Shown piece by piece: positions 33,237-41,854 of a stretch of 64,000 bases of DNA. The DNA is taken from the NCBI GenBank assembly GCA_963819715.1, contig CAWFXE010000003.1:124001-188000 (forward strand), written 5' to 3'. The position numbers and the translations under genes are program-made. Numbering within the stretch: the stretch's first letter is position 1; each line of letters opens with the position of its first letter. Under the pieces are notes generated by a model, which worked only from the letters and a program-made list of their open reading frames with translations, was not told the origin of the DNA and ran no database searches. Source of the stretch: DASUPK01 sp963819715. Its GTDB lineage: Bacteria > Actinomycetota > Thermoleophilia > Solirubrobacterales > 70-9.

Positions 33237-34885
33237 CCCGCCGTCTCCTCCCCGGCCCGCGAGGCGCCGCTCCCATGGGCCGACGACCGGAGCGCCGAAA
33301 TCCCCTGCTCGACGGTGATGGCGGCGCCGTCGAGGACGCGGGCGACCTCGCTGGAGAAGTACCAGCCGCCCGAGAGCAGTTCGGCGGCCGAGCCGTCCGC
33401 GGCGACCTCGCCACGGGCGAGCAGGATCACCCGGTCCGCGAAGCCCGCCGCGAACTCGACGTCGTGCGTGGCGATCATCACCGCCGTTCCGCCCGCGGCC
33501 AGGTTCCGCCCGAGCTCGGACAGCTCTCCCTTGCGGCCGCGATCCATGCCGCGGGTCGGCTCGTCGAGCAGCAGCAGGCCCGGCATCCCGTCCCGAGCCG
33601 CCTCTCGCCCGGCGATCACGATCGCCAGTGCAAGACGCTGGCGCTCGCCCCCGGAGAGATCTCGCGGATCGGCGTCCAGATGGTCCTCCAAACCGAACCG
33701 CCGAAGGGCCGAGTCCCCTTCCTGACCCTGAACCTCATCCCGCACCCGCTCGTGGACGAAGAGATCTCCGGGACGCTGCGGGAGCAGGGCCACACCGGAG
33801 GGGCACTCGATGCGGCCGTGCTGCCGATCGATCAGCCCAGCCGCGGCGCGCAGCAGCGTGCTCTTGCCGGCGCCGTTGCTCCCCATCAGCGCCACCCGCT
33901 CCCCCGGCTCCAAGTCGATGTCGACGCCCCTCAGGGCCTCCGTTCGCTCCTCGCCCTCGCCGAGCTCGACCCAGAGGTCGCGGCAGGCGAAAGCGACGGG
34001 ATCACCCCGACGCCGCCTGGGCCTCGCCGGCGGGATCGCCCCCGGGGTCGGACCCCACGAAAGACCTGAGCCCATGAGGGTTCTGCGGGCCTCGCGCACG
34101 CTCGCCGCCGGGGGCAGGTCGAGGCCGTCGAGAAGGCGGGAGGCCGGAGTGGTCAGCGTCTCGTCCCGCTCGAGCGCCCAGTAGAGGAAGTCCGTGGGCG
34201 ACCCGTCGAACGCGAGGGCCCCGTGATCCAGGGCGATCACGCGGTCGGCTGCCGAGAGACAGCGCTCCAGTCGATGTTCGCCGAGGAGCACCGCTACGGC
34301 CCACTCCTCGTTGAGCCGCCGAAGCAGGGAGATCAGCTCATCCCCCGCCACCGGATCGAGCTGGGAGGTGGGCTCGTCCAGCAGGACCAGCCGCGGCCGG
34401 GTGGCGAGAGCGGCCGCCAGCGCGACCCGCTGCAGCTCTCCGCCGGAGAGCGTGTCCGTCGCCCGCTCAAGCAACCCGTCGATTGCCAACGCCAGGGCGA
34501 CCTCCTCGACCGCCCTTCCCCGGGCCTCCGGCGGTATCCCGCGCAGCTCGAGTGGCAACTCGATCTCCGCCCGGACGGTGGTGCTCACCACCTGCGTCTC
34601 CGGCTCCTGGGCCACGAGCCCGACGGCCTCGGCGAGCTCGGCGGGTCCGTGAAAGCGGACGTCCATTCCCGCGACCTCCAGCTCGCCGTCGAGGATCCCG
34701 CCGTGGAAGTGCGGCACGAGCCCGCACCCGGCGCGCAGCAGGGTCGACTTGCCGGAGCCCGAGCGGCCGGCGAGGACGACGAACTCGCCTGGCTCGACCA
34801 CCAGATTGATGCCGGCGAGCGCGGGGGCGTCCGCGCCCGGATAGCGGTACGTGAGGTCATGGAAGCGCAGGATCGGCTCAGCCAC
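33233..34885 (-). CDS. ecfA: Fused tandem ECF ATPase (EcfA-EcfA')
   Basis: A 550-residue protein with two ABC ATPase domains. First: Walker A GRSGSGKS (40-47), signature LSGGE (146-150), Walker B VLLDEPTSQLD. Second: Walker A GSNGAGKS (335-342), signature LSGGERQ (410-416), Walker B LLLDEPTRGMD. Both keep the catalytic Glu, and both resemble the Cbio/EcfA type. Together they power an energy-coupling-factor transporter. The gene overlaps ecfT by 8 bp upstream and the S-component gene by 4 bp downstream, so this is a dedicated (group I) ECF system rather than a shared module. Confidence 0.95.
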   Translation of the reverse strand: MAEPILRFHDLTYRYPGADAPALAGINLVVEPGEFVVLAGRSGSGKSTLLRAGCGLVPHFHGGILDGELEVAGMDVRFHGPAELAEAVGLVAQEPETQVVSTTVRAEIELPLELRGIPPEARGRAVEEVALALAIDGLLERATDTLSGGELQRVALAAALATRPRLVLLDEPTSQLDPVAGDELISLLRRLNEEWAVAVLLGEHRLERCLSAADRVIALDHGALAFDGSPTDFLYWALERDETLTTPASRLLDGLDLPPAASVREARRTLMGSGLSWGPTPGAIPPARPRRRRGDPVAFACRDLWVELGEGEERTEALRGVDIDLEPGERVALMGSNGAGKSTLLRAAAGLIDRQHGRIECPSGVALLPQRPGDLFVHERVRDEVQGQEGDSALRRFGLEDHLDADPRDLSGGERQRLALAIVIAGREAARDGMPGLLLLDEPTRGMDRGRKGELSELGRNLAAGGTAVMIATHDVEFAAGFADRVILLARGEVAADGSAAELLSGGWYFSSEVARVLDGAAITVEQGISALRSSAHGSGASRAGEETAG

Positions 34886-35759
34886 GCGCGCGCCACCTCC
34901 TCACCCCGAAGGGAGCCAGGGCAAGCGCGACGACGATCCCGCAGAGCGCGAGCGTCGCGGGACCGGCGTCCAGCTTCACGCCCGGAAAGGCCTCGAACCT
35001 GCCGATGCCCGCGAAGGCGGCCGCCGAGGTGAAGGCCAGGATCGCGATGCCGGATGCGGCTACGGGCATAGAGTCCCGCGAAGGCTCCGCCCGCGGGCGC
35101 GTCCGTGCGGAGAGAGAATGACCGCGCAGCTCCAGGGTGGCGGCGACGTCAACGGCTCGATCGAGTGAGCTCTCGACCACCCGCCGGGCCAGCACTCCCC
35201 TCCCCACCGGCGTCGCGGCCGGGCCCCGCAGCTCCGTCGCCTCTCGCAGCCGCGCTCCGTCGCTCAGCGCGAGGGGAACCATCCGCGTGACGAGGCCGGC
35301 GGTCATCGCCGATCGCCTCGCGACCGGCCGCAGCGCCCGCAGCACGCGGTCCGGGTCGACGCAGGCCGAGTAGACGGCGAAGACGATCACGGCGACCATC
35401 ACCCGCAGGCCCAGCACCGCCCCCTCGACGACCGATTCGAGCGTGATGTCGGTATTCCCGACCACGGGCAGGTCCCAGCCGCGGACCAGCACGGTGTCGC
35501 CGCGATGGTTGACGAGCAGGTTGACCAGAAGCATCAGGGCGAACAGCGAGACACCGAGCTTCAGCGAGGCCCTCACCGCCCGCCGGGCGCCCGCCGCTAG
35601 GCCCGCCAGCACAGCCCCTATGCCCGCCGCAAGCAGAACGAGAGGGTTGGGATAGACGAACGCGATCGCGGCCAGGGCGCCCAGGTAGATGCCGGCGGCC
35701 CCCGGGGAGGCGCGATGGAGCGGGCTGCGCCCCGGTGTATAGGCAAGAGGCGATCTCAC
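34878..35759 (-). CDS. ecfT: ECF transporter transmembrane protein EcfT
   Basis: A 293-residue EcfT/CbiQ-family protein. It has about five or six membrane helices, the coupling-helix arginine motifs DGARLREATELRG and ATLELRGHSLSART (the two Ala-Arg-Gly signatures), and LMLLVNLLVNHRGDT. It links S-component and ATPases. The start is a GTG at 35759 overlapping the upstream stop (GTGA); the frame upstream of this is antisense noise. Confidence 0.92.
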   Translation of the reverse strand: MRSPLAYTPGRSPLHRASPGAAGIYLGALAAIAFVYPNPLVLLAAGIGAVLAGLAAGARRAVRASLKLGVSLFALMLLVNLLVNHRGDTVLVRGWDLPVVGNTDITLESVVEGAVLGLRVMVAVIVFAVYSACVDPDRVLRALRPVARRSAMTAGLVTRMVPLALSDGARLREATELRGPAATPVGRGVLARRVVESSLDRAVDVAATLELRGHSLSARTRPRAEPSRDSMPVAASGIAILAFTSAAAFAGIGRFEAFPGVKLDAGPATLALCGIVVALALAPFGVRRWRARG

Positions 35760-36706
35760 TGTACGGGCACCCCGATCGGGCCCGCGCCGGGCTGGGTCGC
35801 CACGGCGTAGTGGTTCCGCAGCGCGGGACCGAGCAGGCTCGCCGCTGCCGCGACGCCCTTCTCGTCGGTTCCCGTCACCACCCAGGTCGGAGGTCCATCG
35901 CCCTCGCGCATGGCTGCAATCAGCCCGCCGCCCTTGCCAACGCTTCCGGCGGGCTGACCCTGCTGGTTTAGCAGTTCGAGCAGGGGCTTCTTCGTTCCGA
36001 CGAACTGGGCGAAGACGCCGCTCTCGCTGGGTGAGTTGGCCAGCAGATGGGCAACCGGGTCGACCCGTAAGCGATTCCACTGCCCCACCACCACTCGGAT
36101 CCCCTCTATCCGGGTGACCGTTTGACTGAAGTCACCGTTGCCGCTTTGACTCACGACGTCTGGAGGAGTGCTGGTCACGCCGGCGGAATGGAGCCCAGCC
36201 TCAACCGCTCCGCAGATTGAAGCTCTGTCCTCGCAGTCCACGGTGGTAGTCCACCGGTTGCCTTCGAACCCGCGCACGAACGGCTCCGGCCAGGAGCCCA
36301 CGACGGCCGGCACGCGCATCGCCGCGGTCCAGTCGCGGTAGTCCCACCAGACCCGGTCTCCGCCGGAAAGGTCGTACTGGGCCGAGCCGATCGGCGACTC
36401 GATCCCGTTCACGTAGAAGAACCAGTCGCTCGCGCGCCCGCCGCTCTGCGTTCCGCTGAGGCCGTCGATGGACTGGACGAATCCACCGCCGTAGCGGGTG
36501 GAGACGTCGGCATTGCGGTCGAGGACGCGGAAGACCGTGTCGGACTCGTGGATCGAGTCCTCCTTCTGAACGAGGACCTTGCCGCCGTAGTCGCGACTCA
36601 CCGTCAGGGAGACGTCGCCCTCGTCCTTTCCGGGCCCGAGCCCGCAGCCGGCGGCCGCCATGGCGACCAGCGCCAGGGCGACCGCCAGGATGCGGACGAG
36701 CTTCAC
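35756..36706 (-). CDS. DUF4430 (transcobalamin beta-domain-like) lipoprotein
   Basis: A 316-residue lipoprotein with lipobox MAAAGC (C21). Residues ~32-128 are a DUF4430 domain: VSLTVSRDYGGKVLVQKED, SDTVFRVLDRNADVSTRYGG, then DWFFYVNGIESPIGSAQY and DRVWWDYRDW. This is the small beta domain found at the C-terminus of transcobalamin/intrinsic factor. The remaining ~185 residues are of unknown fold. It overlaps its neighbours on both sides (ATGA, GTGA). Predicted role: surface-anchored B12 capture, handing the vitamin to the ECF transporter. Confidence 0.85.
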   Translation of the reverse strand: MKLVRILAVALALVAMAAAGCGLGPGKDEGDVSLTVSRDYGGKVLVQKEDSIHESDTVFRVLDRNADVSTRYGGGFVQSIDGLSGTQSGGRASDWFFYVNGIESPIGSAQYDLSGGDRVWWDYRDWTAAMRVPAVVGSWPEPFVRGFEGNRWTTTVDCEDRASICGAVEAGLHSAGVTSTPPDVVSQSGNGDFSQTVTRIEGIRVVVGQWNRLRVDPVAHLLANSPSESGVFAQFVGTKKPLLELLNQQGQPAGSVGKGGGLIAAMREGDGPPTWVVTGTDEKGVAAAASLLGPALRNHYAVATQPGAGPIGVPVQ

Positions 36707-37770
36707 TTCCGCTTGCCCTTCCCCTTGTGCTTGTGGTGCTTGTGGTGCTTCTGCTTCTTGCCGTTGCGGATGCGACGCTCGCAGTTCTTGGCGAACTTGT
36801 CGCGCTTGTCGCCCTTGACCAGGTCGACTCCCCCACCGCAGTTGACGCGGTCCACGCCACCGCCGCGCACGTCGACGATGTCCTTGCCGGCCAACGCCCG
36901 GATTCTGTCGTTGCCGGCACGGGCCTTGATCACGTCATCCCCGTACGTCCCGAGGATGTCGTCGGGCTCGTGGCTGCCGACGATCAGCTGGCCGCGCGCG
37001 GCCGTGCAGCCGCTAAGGACCCGCGCGACGCACACCGTGAGCGTCGGGCTCGGCGCGTCGTTGTAGTCCTTGGTCGCGGCGAGGGTGTGCACTCCCTCGG
37101 AGCTGAACGTCACCGTGGCGTTGCCGGCCGCATCGGCCGCAACGGGCGCATCGCCGCCGCTGACCACCGCGCCCGATCCCGGACCAAGGGTGCCGTCTCC
37201 CGCGTAGGAGCCGATGTGAACGGCGATCGGCGTACCGGGAGTGGTGCGCGCGGGCGCGTCGATCGACAGCTCCTCATCCGCCGAGAAGTCCGACGGCGAG
37301 CGATAGAAGACCAGCTGGTCTCCGGGCTTGATGAACGTCTGGTCCGCGCCGGCCGTGTTCCCGATGTGGTCCATCTTCAGGAACCAGAAGCCGGGAGGCG
37401 TCGGGGCGCCGATGTTGCAGATCGTCAGCGCCCCGAACGACGCGTAGTCGGCGTCCGAGATACGGAACGGCTGCATGGACGACGTCGCGTCGGCAGCCTC
37501 CTGCGCCGCGCTCAGCATGTTGGGCGCCGACTGGGTGTACGTCTGCCCGCTGCTCTGCTTCGGCGGCGGGGTCGGGTCGATGCAATCGTCCCCAGCGTAG
37601 GTTTTCACGGTCGCCGCGGACGGCGCGTACTGGCGGAGATTCGCCAGCTGGGCGCCGCCGTCGGTGACGACGTGGATGTCGACGGGCACGCTGGCGCCGG
37701 CGCTCGCCGAGCCGAACGCCGCAAGGGCGATCAGCGACGCCAGCGCCGCAATCGAGACAGTGATTCGCAT
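36703..37770 (-). CDS. Secreted DUF4430-like protein with RTX-type repeats and Lys/His tail
   Basis: A 355-residue protein with a signal peptide. Residues ~28-170 resemble DUF4430 (VPVDIHVVTDGGAQLANL, GFWFLKMDHIGNTAGADQ, KPGDQLVFYR). A ~75-residue immunoglobulin-like segment follows, then hemolysin-type calcium-binding repeats (GTYGDDVIKARAGNDRIRAL, GGGVDLVKGDKRD). The end is GKKQKHHKHHKHKGKGKRK, extremely basic. It is the first gene after the cobalamin riboswitch, with a strong ribosome binding site (GGAAGGGGTGG). Predicted role: extracellular or wall-bound B12-binding protein. Confidence 0.8.
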   Translation of the reverse strand: MRITVSIAALASLIALAAFGSASAGASVPVDIHVVTDGGAQLANLRQYAPSAATVKTYAGDDCIDPTPPPKQSSGQTYTQSAPNMLSAAQEAADATSSMQPFRISDADYASFGALTICNIGAPTPPGFWFLKMDHIGNTAGADQTFIKPGDQLVFYRSPSDFSADEELSIDAPARTTPGTPIAVHIGSYAGDGTLGPGSGAVVSGGDAPVAADAAGNATVTFSSEGVHTLAATKDYNDAPSPTLTVCVARVLSGCTAARGQLIVGSHEPDDILGTYGDDVIKARAGNDRIRALAGKDIVDVRGGGVDRVNCGGGVDLVKGDKRDKFAKNCERRIRNGKKQKHHKHHKHKGKGKRK

Positions 37771-37806
37771 TTGTGAGCCACCCCTTCCTCGAGGGTCGTA
37801 TTGGCT

Positions 37807-37957
37807 GGCCGGGGACAGGTCTCCTGGCTTCCGGGCTCCCGAGGCGCCTTCCCAGGGAGTCGACGACTCCCCAGTGGCTCTATGCCTTGGTCAGATCACC
37901 CGGTCACAGTGGCGGGACCGCGCCGGTTTCACACCGGACTTCCCTTGACCACCGACC
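37807..37957 (-). promoter_or_regulatory. Cobalamin riboswitch
   Basis: On the minus strand the conserved aptamer core is explicit: GGGAAGTCCGGTGTGAAACC, then CGGTCCCGCCACTGTGA, a stem (GGGGAGTCGTCGACTCCC), then GGGAAGGCGCC and the 3' signature AGCCAGGAGACCTG. Helix P1 can form between 37957-37952 and 37812-37807. It sits 37 bp before the start of the first DUF4430 gene. GAGCCAC inside the aptamer (37880-37874) is complementary to GTGGCTC (37781-37775) beside the ribosome binding site, consistent with translational control. Confidence 0.95.
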
Positions 37958-38000
37958 GTTATGGACGATGCATCGTACCCCTCGATGCGGGTGCAACGAA

Positions 38001-38026
38001 GAGAGGCGGCCCGAAGGCCGCCTCTC
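38001..38026 (-). terminator. Terminator hairpin after the Lys-rich secreted protein gene
   Basis: A perfect 11-bp stem (GAGAGGCGGCC / GGCCGCCTCTC) with a TTCG tetraloop on the minus strand lies 27 bases after the stop at 38053. The following TTCGTT is a weak T-run. It separates that gene from the riboswitch operon. Confidence 0.75.
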
Positions 38027-38052
38027 GTGCGCAACTCCAGCTGGAAGACGTC

Positions 38053-38805
38053 CTACTTCTTCTTCTTGGACTTCTTCTGCTTGCACTTCTGGGTCGTCGA
38101 CGCGGTGGTCTGAGAACCGTCGAGGAAGTGCGTGGTCTCCGTGTTGACCCACTTCTTCTTCTTGCAGCGGGCCATCACGTAGTAGACGGGCCGCGTCTTC
38201 TTCTTGCCGTTGATCTTGACCTTCTTCTTGCCCGACTTGACCTTGTTGATGGTCGTGTCGAAATGCGTGATCGCCGTGCCCGTGTTCGGGATCGCGACGG
38301 TCAGCGTGTTGCTCCCGGTGTTAAGGACACCGGTGAGAACCGGATCCAGGGCATCGTTGTTGACGCTCGTGTGCAACAGGATGGTCGGCTGACCACCTGA
38401 GGGCTGGCCGTTGAAGGCCGTCACGACCGCGTTCAGGGCGCCACCGTTGATCTTGGCGCTGCCCTGGCCAACGATGCTGCCGCCGCAGGCCGACTTGGCG
38501 GTTGCGACCGGCTTGTTGTTGACCGACGCCAGCGGACACTGGGGAATGTTCCCCGGAGTGAACTTGATGTCCTTGGTGAAGGTAAGGACAGTCGTGCTGG
38601 CCACCGGCGTGAATCCACCGCTGTAGTTGGTGTCAACCACGTTGGTGAACGCTCCCACAGGACCAAAGACCTTCTTGTCCTGCTTGGGCGGCGACGTCGT
38701 CACCGAGTACGTCTGTCCGGTGACGGCCGCGGAGGCGGTACCGGAGACGATCAACGCCCCGATCACGCCCAGCAGCGCGCCCATCAGATACTTGCGCTTA
38801 CGCAT
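38053..38805 (-). CDS. Secreted protein with Lys-rich segments, unknown
   Basis: A 250-residue protein with a signal peptide (YLMGALLGVIGALIVSGTAS) and a beta-rich Ser/Thr/Gly mature part. Two lysine-rich patches follow (KVKSGKKKVKINGKKKTRP and the C-terminal KCKQKKSKKKK). No catalytic motif is visible. It is separately transcribed, with its own terminator and a 161-bp upstream gap (38806-38966) that holds its promoter region; no clear -35/-10 pair was recognised there. Confidence 0.65.
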   Translation of the reverse strand: MRKRKYLMGALLGVIGALIVSGTASAAVTGQTYSVTTSPPKQDKKVFGPVGAFTNVVDTNYSGGFTPVASTTVLTFTKDIKFTPGNIPQCPLASVNNKPVATAKSACGGSIVGQGSAKINGGALNAVVTAFNGQPSGGQPTILLHTSVNNDALDPVLTGVLNTGSNTLTVAIPNTGTAITHFDTTINKVKSGKKKVKINGKKKTRPVYYVMARCKKKKWVNTETTHFLDGSQTTASTTQKCKQKKSKKKK

Positions 38806-38966
38806 ACCACTCCTTTTCCGTAGAGCAATCTCCCTGACGGCTACCCAACTACAGGACCGCCAGCCCTTGGATTTGCCTATCTGTCGCTGAACCTAACACA
38901 GGAAATCGTGCGTAGTTGTGCGGTTTTTCCGCATGAAACCTGGCGACCCGAAAACCCGGTAGAGGC

Positions 38967-40526
38967 CTAGGGATTCGCGTAGACGTGCGTGTAGTCGGTC
39001 GACTCGGACACCTGACCCAGCGAGGGCTGCGACGGCTGCTTCGTGCACGCGGGCGCCGGCAGGCCGACCGAGGTGTTCTGGTTGTTGAACGCGAACTGCT
39101 TGATCTCGTCGAGGATCTGCTGCGGCGTGTCGAAGGTCGCGCGGTTGCTGAAGAAGGGGTTGCCCGTATAGGTGAGGTCCGGCAGGAACGAGACGGTCGC
39201 GCCGGGCGGGCTCGCGCAGGAGCGAGTGTCGAAGGACTGGAGCCCGTTGATGACGTTCAGTGCGCTGCCGGGCGCCGGATAGGCGTTGGTTCGCGAGTAG
39301 GAGAGCTTGTGGGAGTTGAAGGGAGCCAGGCCCTCTGGGTAGAGGGGCGCGGAGCTGCGGATGTAGTGCGCGGTGGTGTTGGTCTCGGTGTTCCCCACGC
39401 CCTGGGTCGTCGAGGTGAAGTTGCCGAGGAGGCCCGTGATCTCACTCTGGTAGCGGCCGATCTCGGCCACGATCGGGGTGATCTGCTGCGTGAATGGGTG
39501 GAGCTCGGTGAGCAGCGGCGGCAGGTCGGAGTTGAGGAGGTTCTGCAGAGCCGGCAGGCCGGTGACCCCGCGCTTCTCGGTCTTGCGCAGGCCGACGAAG
39601 AATCCCTTGAAGTCGGGCGCGACCTTGGCGATCGGCTTCAGGTCCTTGCTCAGGGCCCGAGCGGACGGATGGAGTTGCGTGATCAGCGGGTTGGCGTTCT
39701 GCGAGAAGCTGTCCAGGCGGTTGAGCGTCAGCCTCGATTCGTCCAGGAAGGTCGGCAGCGCGCGGAAGGCCGCCTCGAGGTCCTGGTTGCGGACTGCGGT
39801 CGTGTGGAAGACGATCCCCGAGTTCCGGATCAGGCCCTGGAGCTGACCCTGGCGCTCGCTGAGGGCGCCAAAGACCTCGCCGGTGTTGCGGACGAGCTGC
39901 GAGACCGCCCCCTGCTGGGTGTCGAGCACGCGCAGGACCTTGTTCGCGTCCTCGGCGAACGGCGCCAGGTTCGCGATCGCGGCTGAGAGGTCGGCGCCAC
40001 GCCCGTAGCTGGCTATCGCCAGCTGCTGCATCCAGGTCTGGAAAGCCGCACGCGTCTTCGCGTCGAAGGTCCTGAAGATCTCATCGAGCTGCACCGAGGG
40101 CTCCACCTGCGCCCTGGGCAGGCTGCCGCCCTCCGGCAACTTCGGTCCGCTCCGGTCGCCCTGCGTCAGCTCCACGTAGGTCTCGCCGAGCAGCGTCTTC
40201 TGCCGCAGCATCGCGCGGGTGTCGGCCGGGATCGGCGCGTACGGCGAGTCGATCTCGAGCGTGGCCACCGCCAGATCCCTGTTGGGCCCGGAGTTGGCCA
40301 GGTTGATCGCCTTCACCTTGCCGACGGAGACGTTGTGTATCCGCACATCGGACTCCTGCGCCAGCTGGGTGGCCTCGTTGAATGGCACCTCGATCCGGTA
40401 GCCCTCCGGCTTCAGCGGCACGGGTCCGCCGAACGTGGCCCAGAGGAAGAGCAGCAGGCCGAAGCACGAGAAGGCGAAAGCAACGGCGACCGCGATCTGA
40501 CCGACTGTAGGTGCGCGCTGTCCCAT
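38967..40526 (-). CDS. MCE (MlaD) domain protein 6 of operon
   Basis: A 519-residue protein: short cytoplasmic start, one membrane helix (VAVAFAFSCFGLLLFLWATF), MCE/MlaD domain (IEVPFNEATQLAQESDVRIH, VSVGKVKAINL, RQKTLLGETYVELTQGD), then a long helical Mce4_CUP1-type region. The ATG at 40526 overlaps the upstream stop by one base. The last gene of the operon. MCE proteins form hexameric tunnels that shuttle lipids or sterols between envelope layers. Confidence 0.9.
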   Translation of the reverse strand: MGQRAPTVGQIAVAVAFAFSCFGLLLFLWATFGGPVPLKPEGYRIEVPFNEATQLAQESDVRIHNVSVGKVKAINLANSGPNRDLAVATLEIDSPYAPIPADTRAMLRQKTLLGETYVELTQGDRSGPKLPEGGSLPRAQVEPSVQLDEIFRTFDAKTRAAFQTWMQQLAIASYGRGADLSAAIANLAPFAEDANKVLRVLDTQQGAVSQLVRNTGEVFGALSERQGQLQGLIRNSGIVFHTTAVRNQDLEAAFRALPTFLDESRLTLNRLDSFSQNANPLITQLHPSARALSKDLKPIAKVAPDFKGFFVGLRKTEKRGVTGLPALQNLLNSDLPPLLTELHPFTQQITPIVAEIGRYQSEITGLLGNFTSTTQGVGNTETNTTAHYIRSSAPLYPEGLAPFNSHKLSYSRTNAYPAPGSALNVINGLQSFDTRSCASPPGATVSFLPDLTYTGNPFFSNRATFDTPQQILDEIKQFAFNNQNTSVGLPAPACTKQPSQPSLGQVSESTDYTHVYANP

Positions 40527-41854
40527 CAGCTGCACCCGGGGATGTTGGTTGTGCGGGGCTGGCCGGTGAGCTGGTAGAGCAGCCGCAGATACGGCTCGGC
40601 CAGGAGTGTTTGCTCGGCCGTGAATGCCGTCGAGCAGCTCTCCAGCACCAGACCGCGGCGGATCGGCCCGTAGGCGTCCTGGAGCAGGTAGTTCGTGGTC
40701 AGGTCGTGGTTGAGCCACGGCACGTAGAAGAGGAAGCCCTCTTCCGTGCCGGGCGGGTTGTAGGCGAGGGCGTTGAGGCCCGTGTTGAGCCTGGTGAATC
40801 CGGTCTTCAGGCCCGGCGTCGCGACGCCCAGCCCCTGCGAGATCTGGGCGACGTGCGTGACCGGGCTCGCCACCTGCTGGGTGAAGGGCCGGATCTGGTT
40901 TTGGATCGGTCCGGCGGTCTGCTGGAAGAACGGCCGCAGCGAGCGCAGCGCCGGGGCGGTCGCCCTGGCGCCGGGGAGAAGCTTCTTCAGGGCCGGGCCC
41001 TCCACCAGGGCGAACTGGTTCGCCGACTTCAGGGCACCCTTGGTCTCCTTGAGCGTCCCCGGCAGCTCGCGCAGGGCGCTTCGGATCGACGCCTCCTCCT
41101 TGGCGAAGGAGGCGAGCACGGCGTCGGAGGAGTCAACGAAGTTGACCAGATCCTGGTCGCGGTTTCCGAGCTCGGTGGAGAGCAGCTGGAAGTTGTGGAT
41201 CGAGTTGGCGATGTTCTGGCGCCTCGTGACCAGTGCGCCGGAGATTCGCGAGATGTCGCGGGCGAACGGATCGAGTCGCCGGAGCGCGTTGGAGAGCTCG
41301 ACATCGCGGCCCTTGGCCGGATCGAGGGCCTCAGCCCCGTTCGCGAGCAAGAGCTTCAGGAACTGCTGGGTGTCGGCGTCGAGCGAGGCGAGGACCTCGT
41401 CCGGGTTGACCTGGGGCTGGGTGGAGGCGAGCGGGACGGTCGCGTTCTCCTGGATCTCCGGCGATGCCTGGGTGCCCGGATCGACCTCGACGACCATGTC
41501 GTTCAGGCCTGTCTTCGGCCGCAACAGCAGCGAGGCGTTGTCGTGGATCAGCGATGAGTACTTGTTGTCGATTGACATGCTGACCACAGCGTGTCCGTCC
41601 TCGAGCTTCACGCCGGAGACCTCACCGACCTTGATCCCGGCGATGTCCACCGACTGGCCCTGCCCCGGGGTGACGGCCTGCGCGGTGGAGAAGTTGGCAT
41701 CCAGGTGGAAGAAGTCGTTCCCCAGGACCGGCACCCAGCTGGGCAGGTTCGCCCGCTGGTTGACCAGGATGACGGTGACCGCGAACACGCCGGCGAGGAT
41801 CAGCGCGCCGATGGCCAGGACGTCGCGGAGGTGTGCTCTCAGGGCGCGTCTCAT
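40526..41854 (-). CDS. MCE (MlaD) domain protein 5 of operon
   Basis: A 442-residue protein with membrane helix VLAIGALILAGVFAVTVIL, MCE domain (HLDANFSTAQAVTPGQGQSV, IAGIKVGEVSGVKL, LRPKTGLNDMVVEVDPGTQ) and a helical C-terminal region with two cysteines near the end. The start overlaps the previous stop (ATGA). No lipobox, so unlike mycobacterial MceE it does not look like a lipoprotein. Confidence 0.9.
   Translation of the reverse strand: MRRALRAHLRDVLAIGALILAGVFAVTVILVNQRANLPSWVPVLGNDFFHLDANFSTAQAVTPGQGQSVDIAGIKVGEVSGVKLEDGHAVVSMSIDNKYSSLIHDNASLLLRPKTGLNDMVVEVDPGTQASPEIQENATVPLASTQPQVNPDEVLASLDADTQQFLKLLLANGAEALDPAKGRDVELSNALRRLDPFARDISRISGALVTRRQNIANSIHNFQLLSTELGNRDQDLVNFVDSSDAVLASFAKEEASIRSALRELPGTLKETKGALKSANQFALVEGPALKKLLPGARATAPALRSLRPFFQQTAGPIQNQIRPFTQQVASPVTHVAQISQGLGVATPGLKTGFTRLNTGLNALAYNPPGTEEGFLFYVPWLNHDLTTNYLLQDAYGPIRRGLVLESCSTAFTAEQTLLAEPYLRLLYQLTGQPRTTNIPGCS

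Noticed and set aside
31896..33725. A 609-codon plus-strand frame opposite the ECF S-component fusion
   Set aside because: No domain is recognisable, and the minus-strand gene is secured by family motifs and overlapping neighbours.
33233..34885. The double ABC protein as a drug-resistance (ABC-F) ATPase
   Set aside because: It is translationally linked to ecfT and an S-component, and the spacing between domains lacks the ABC-F linker signature.
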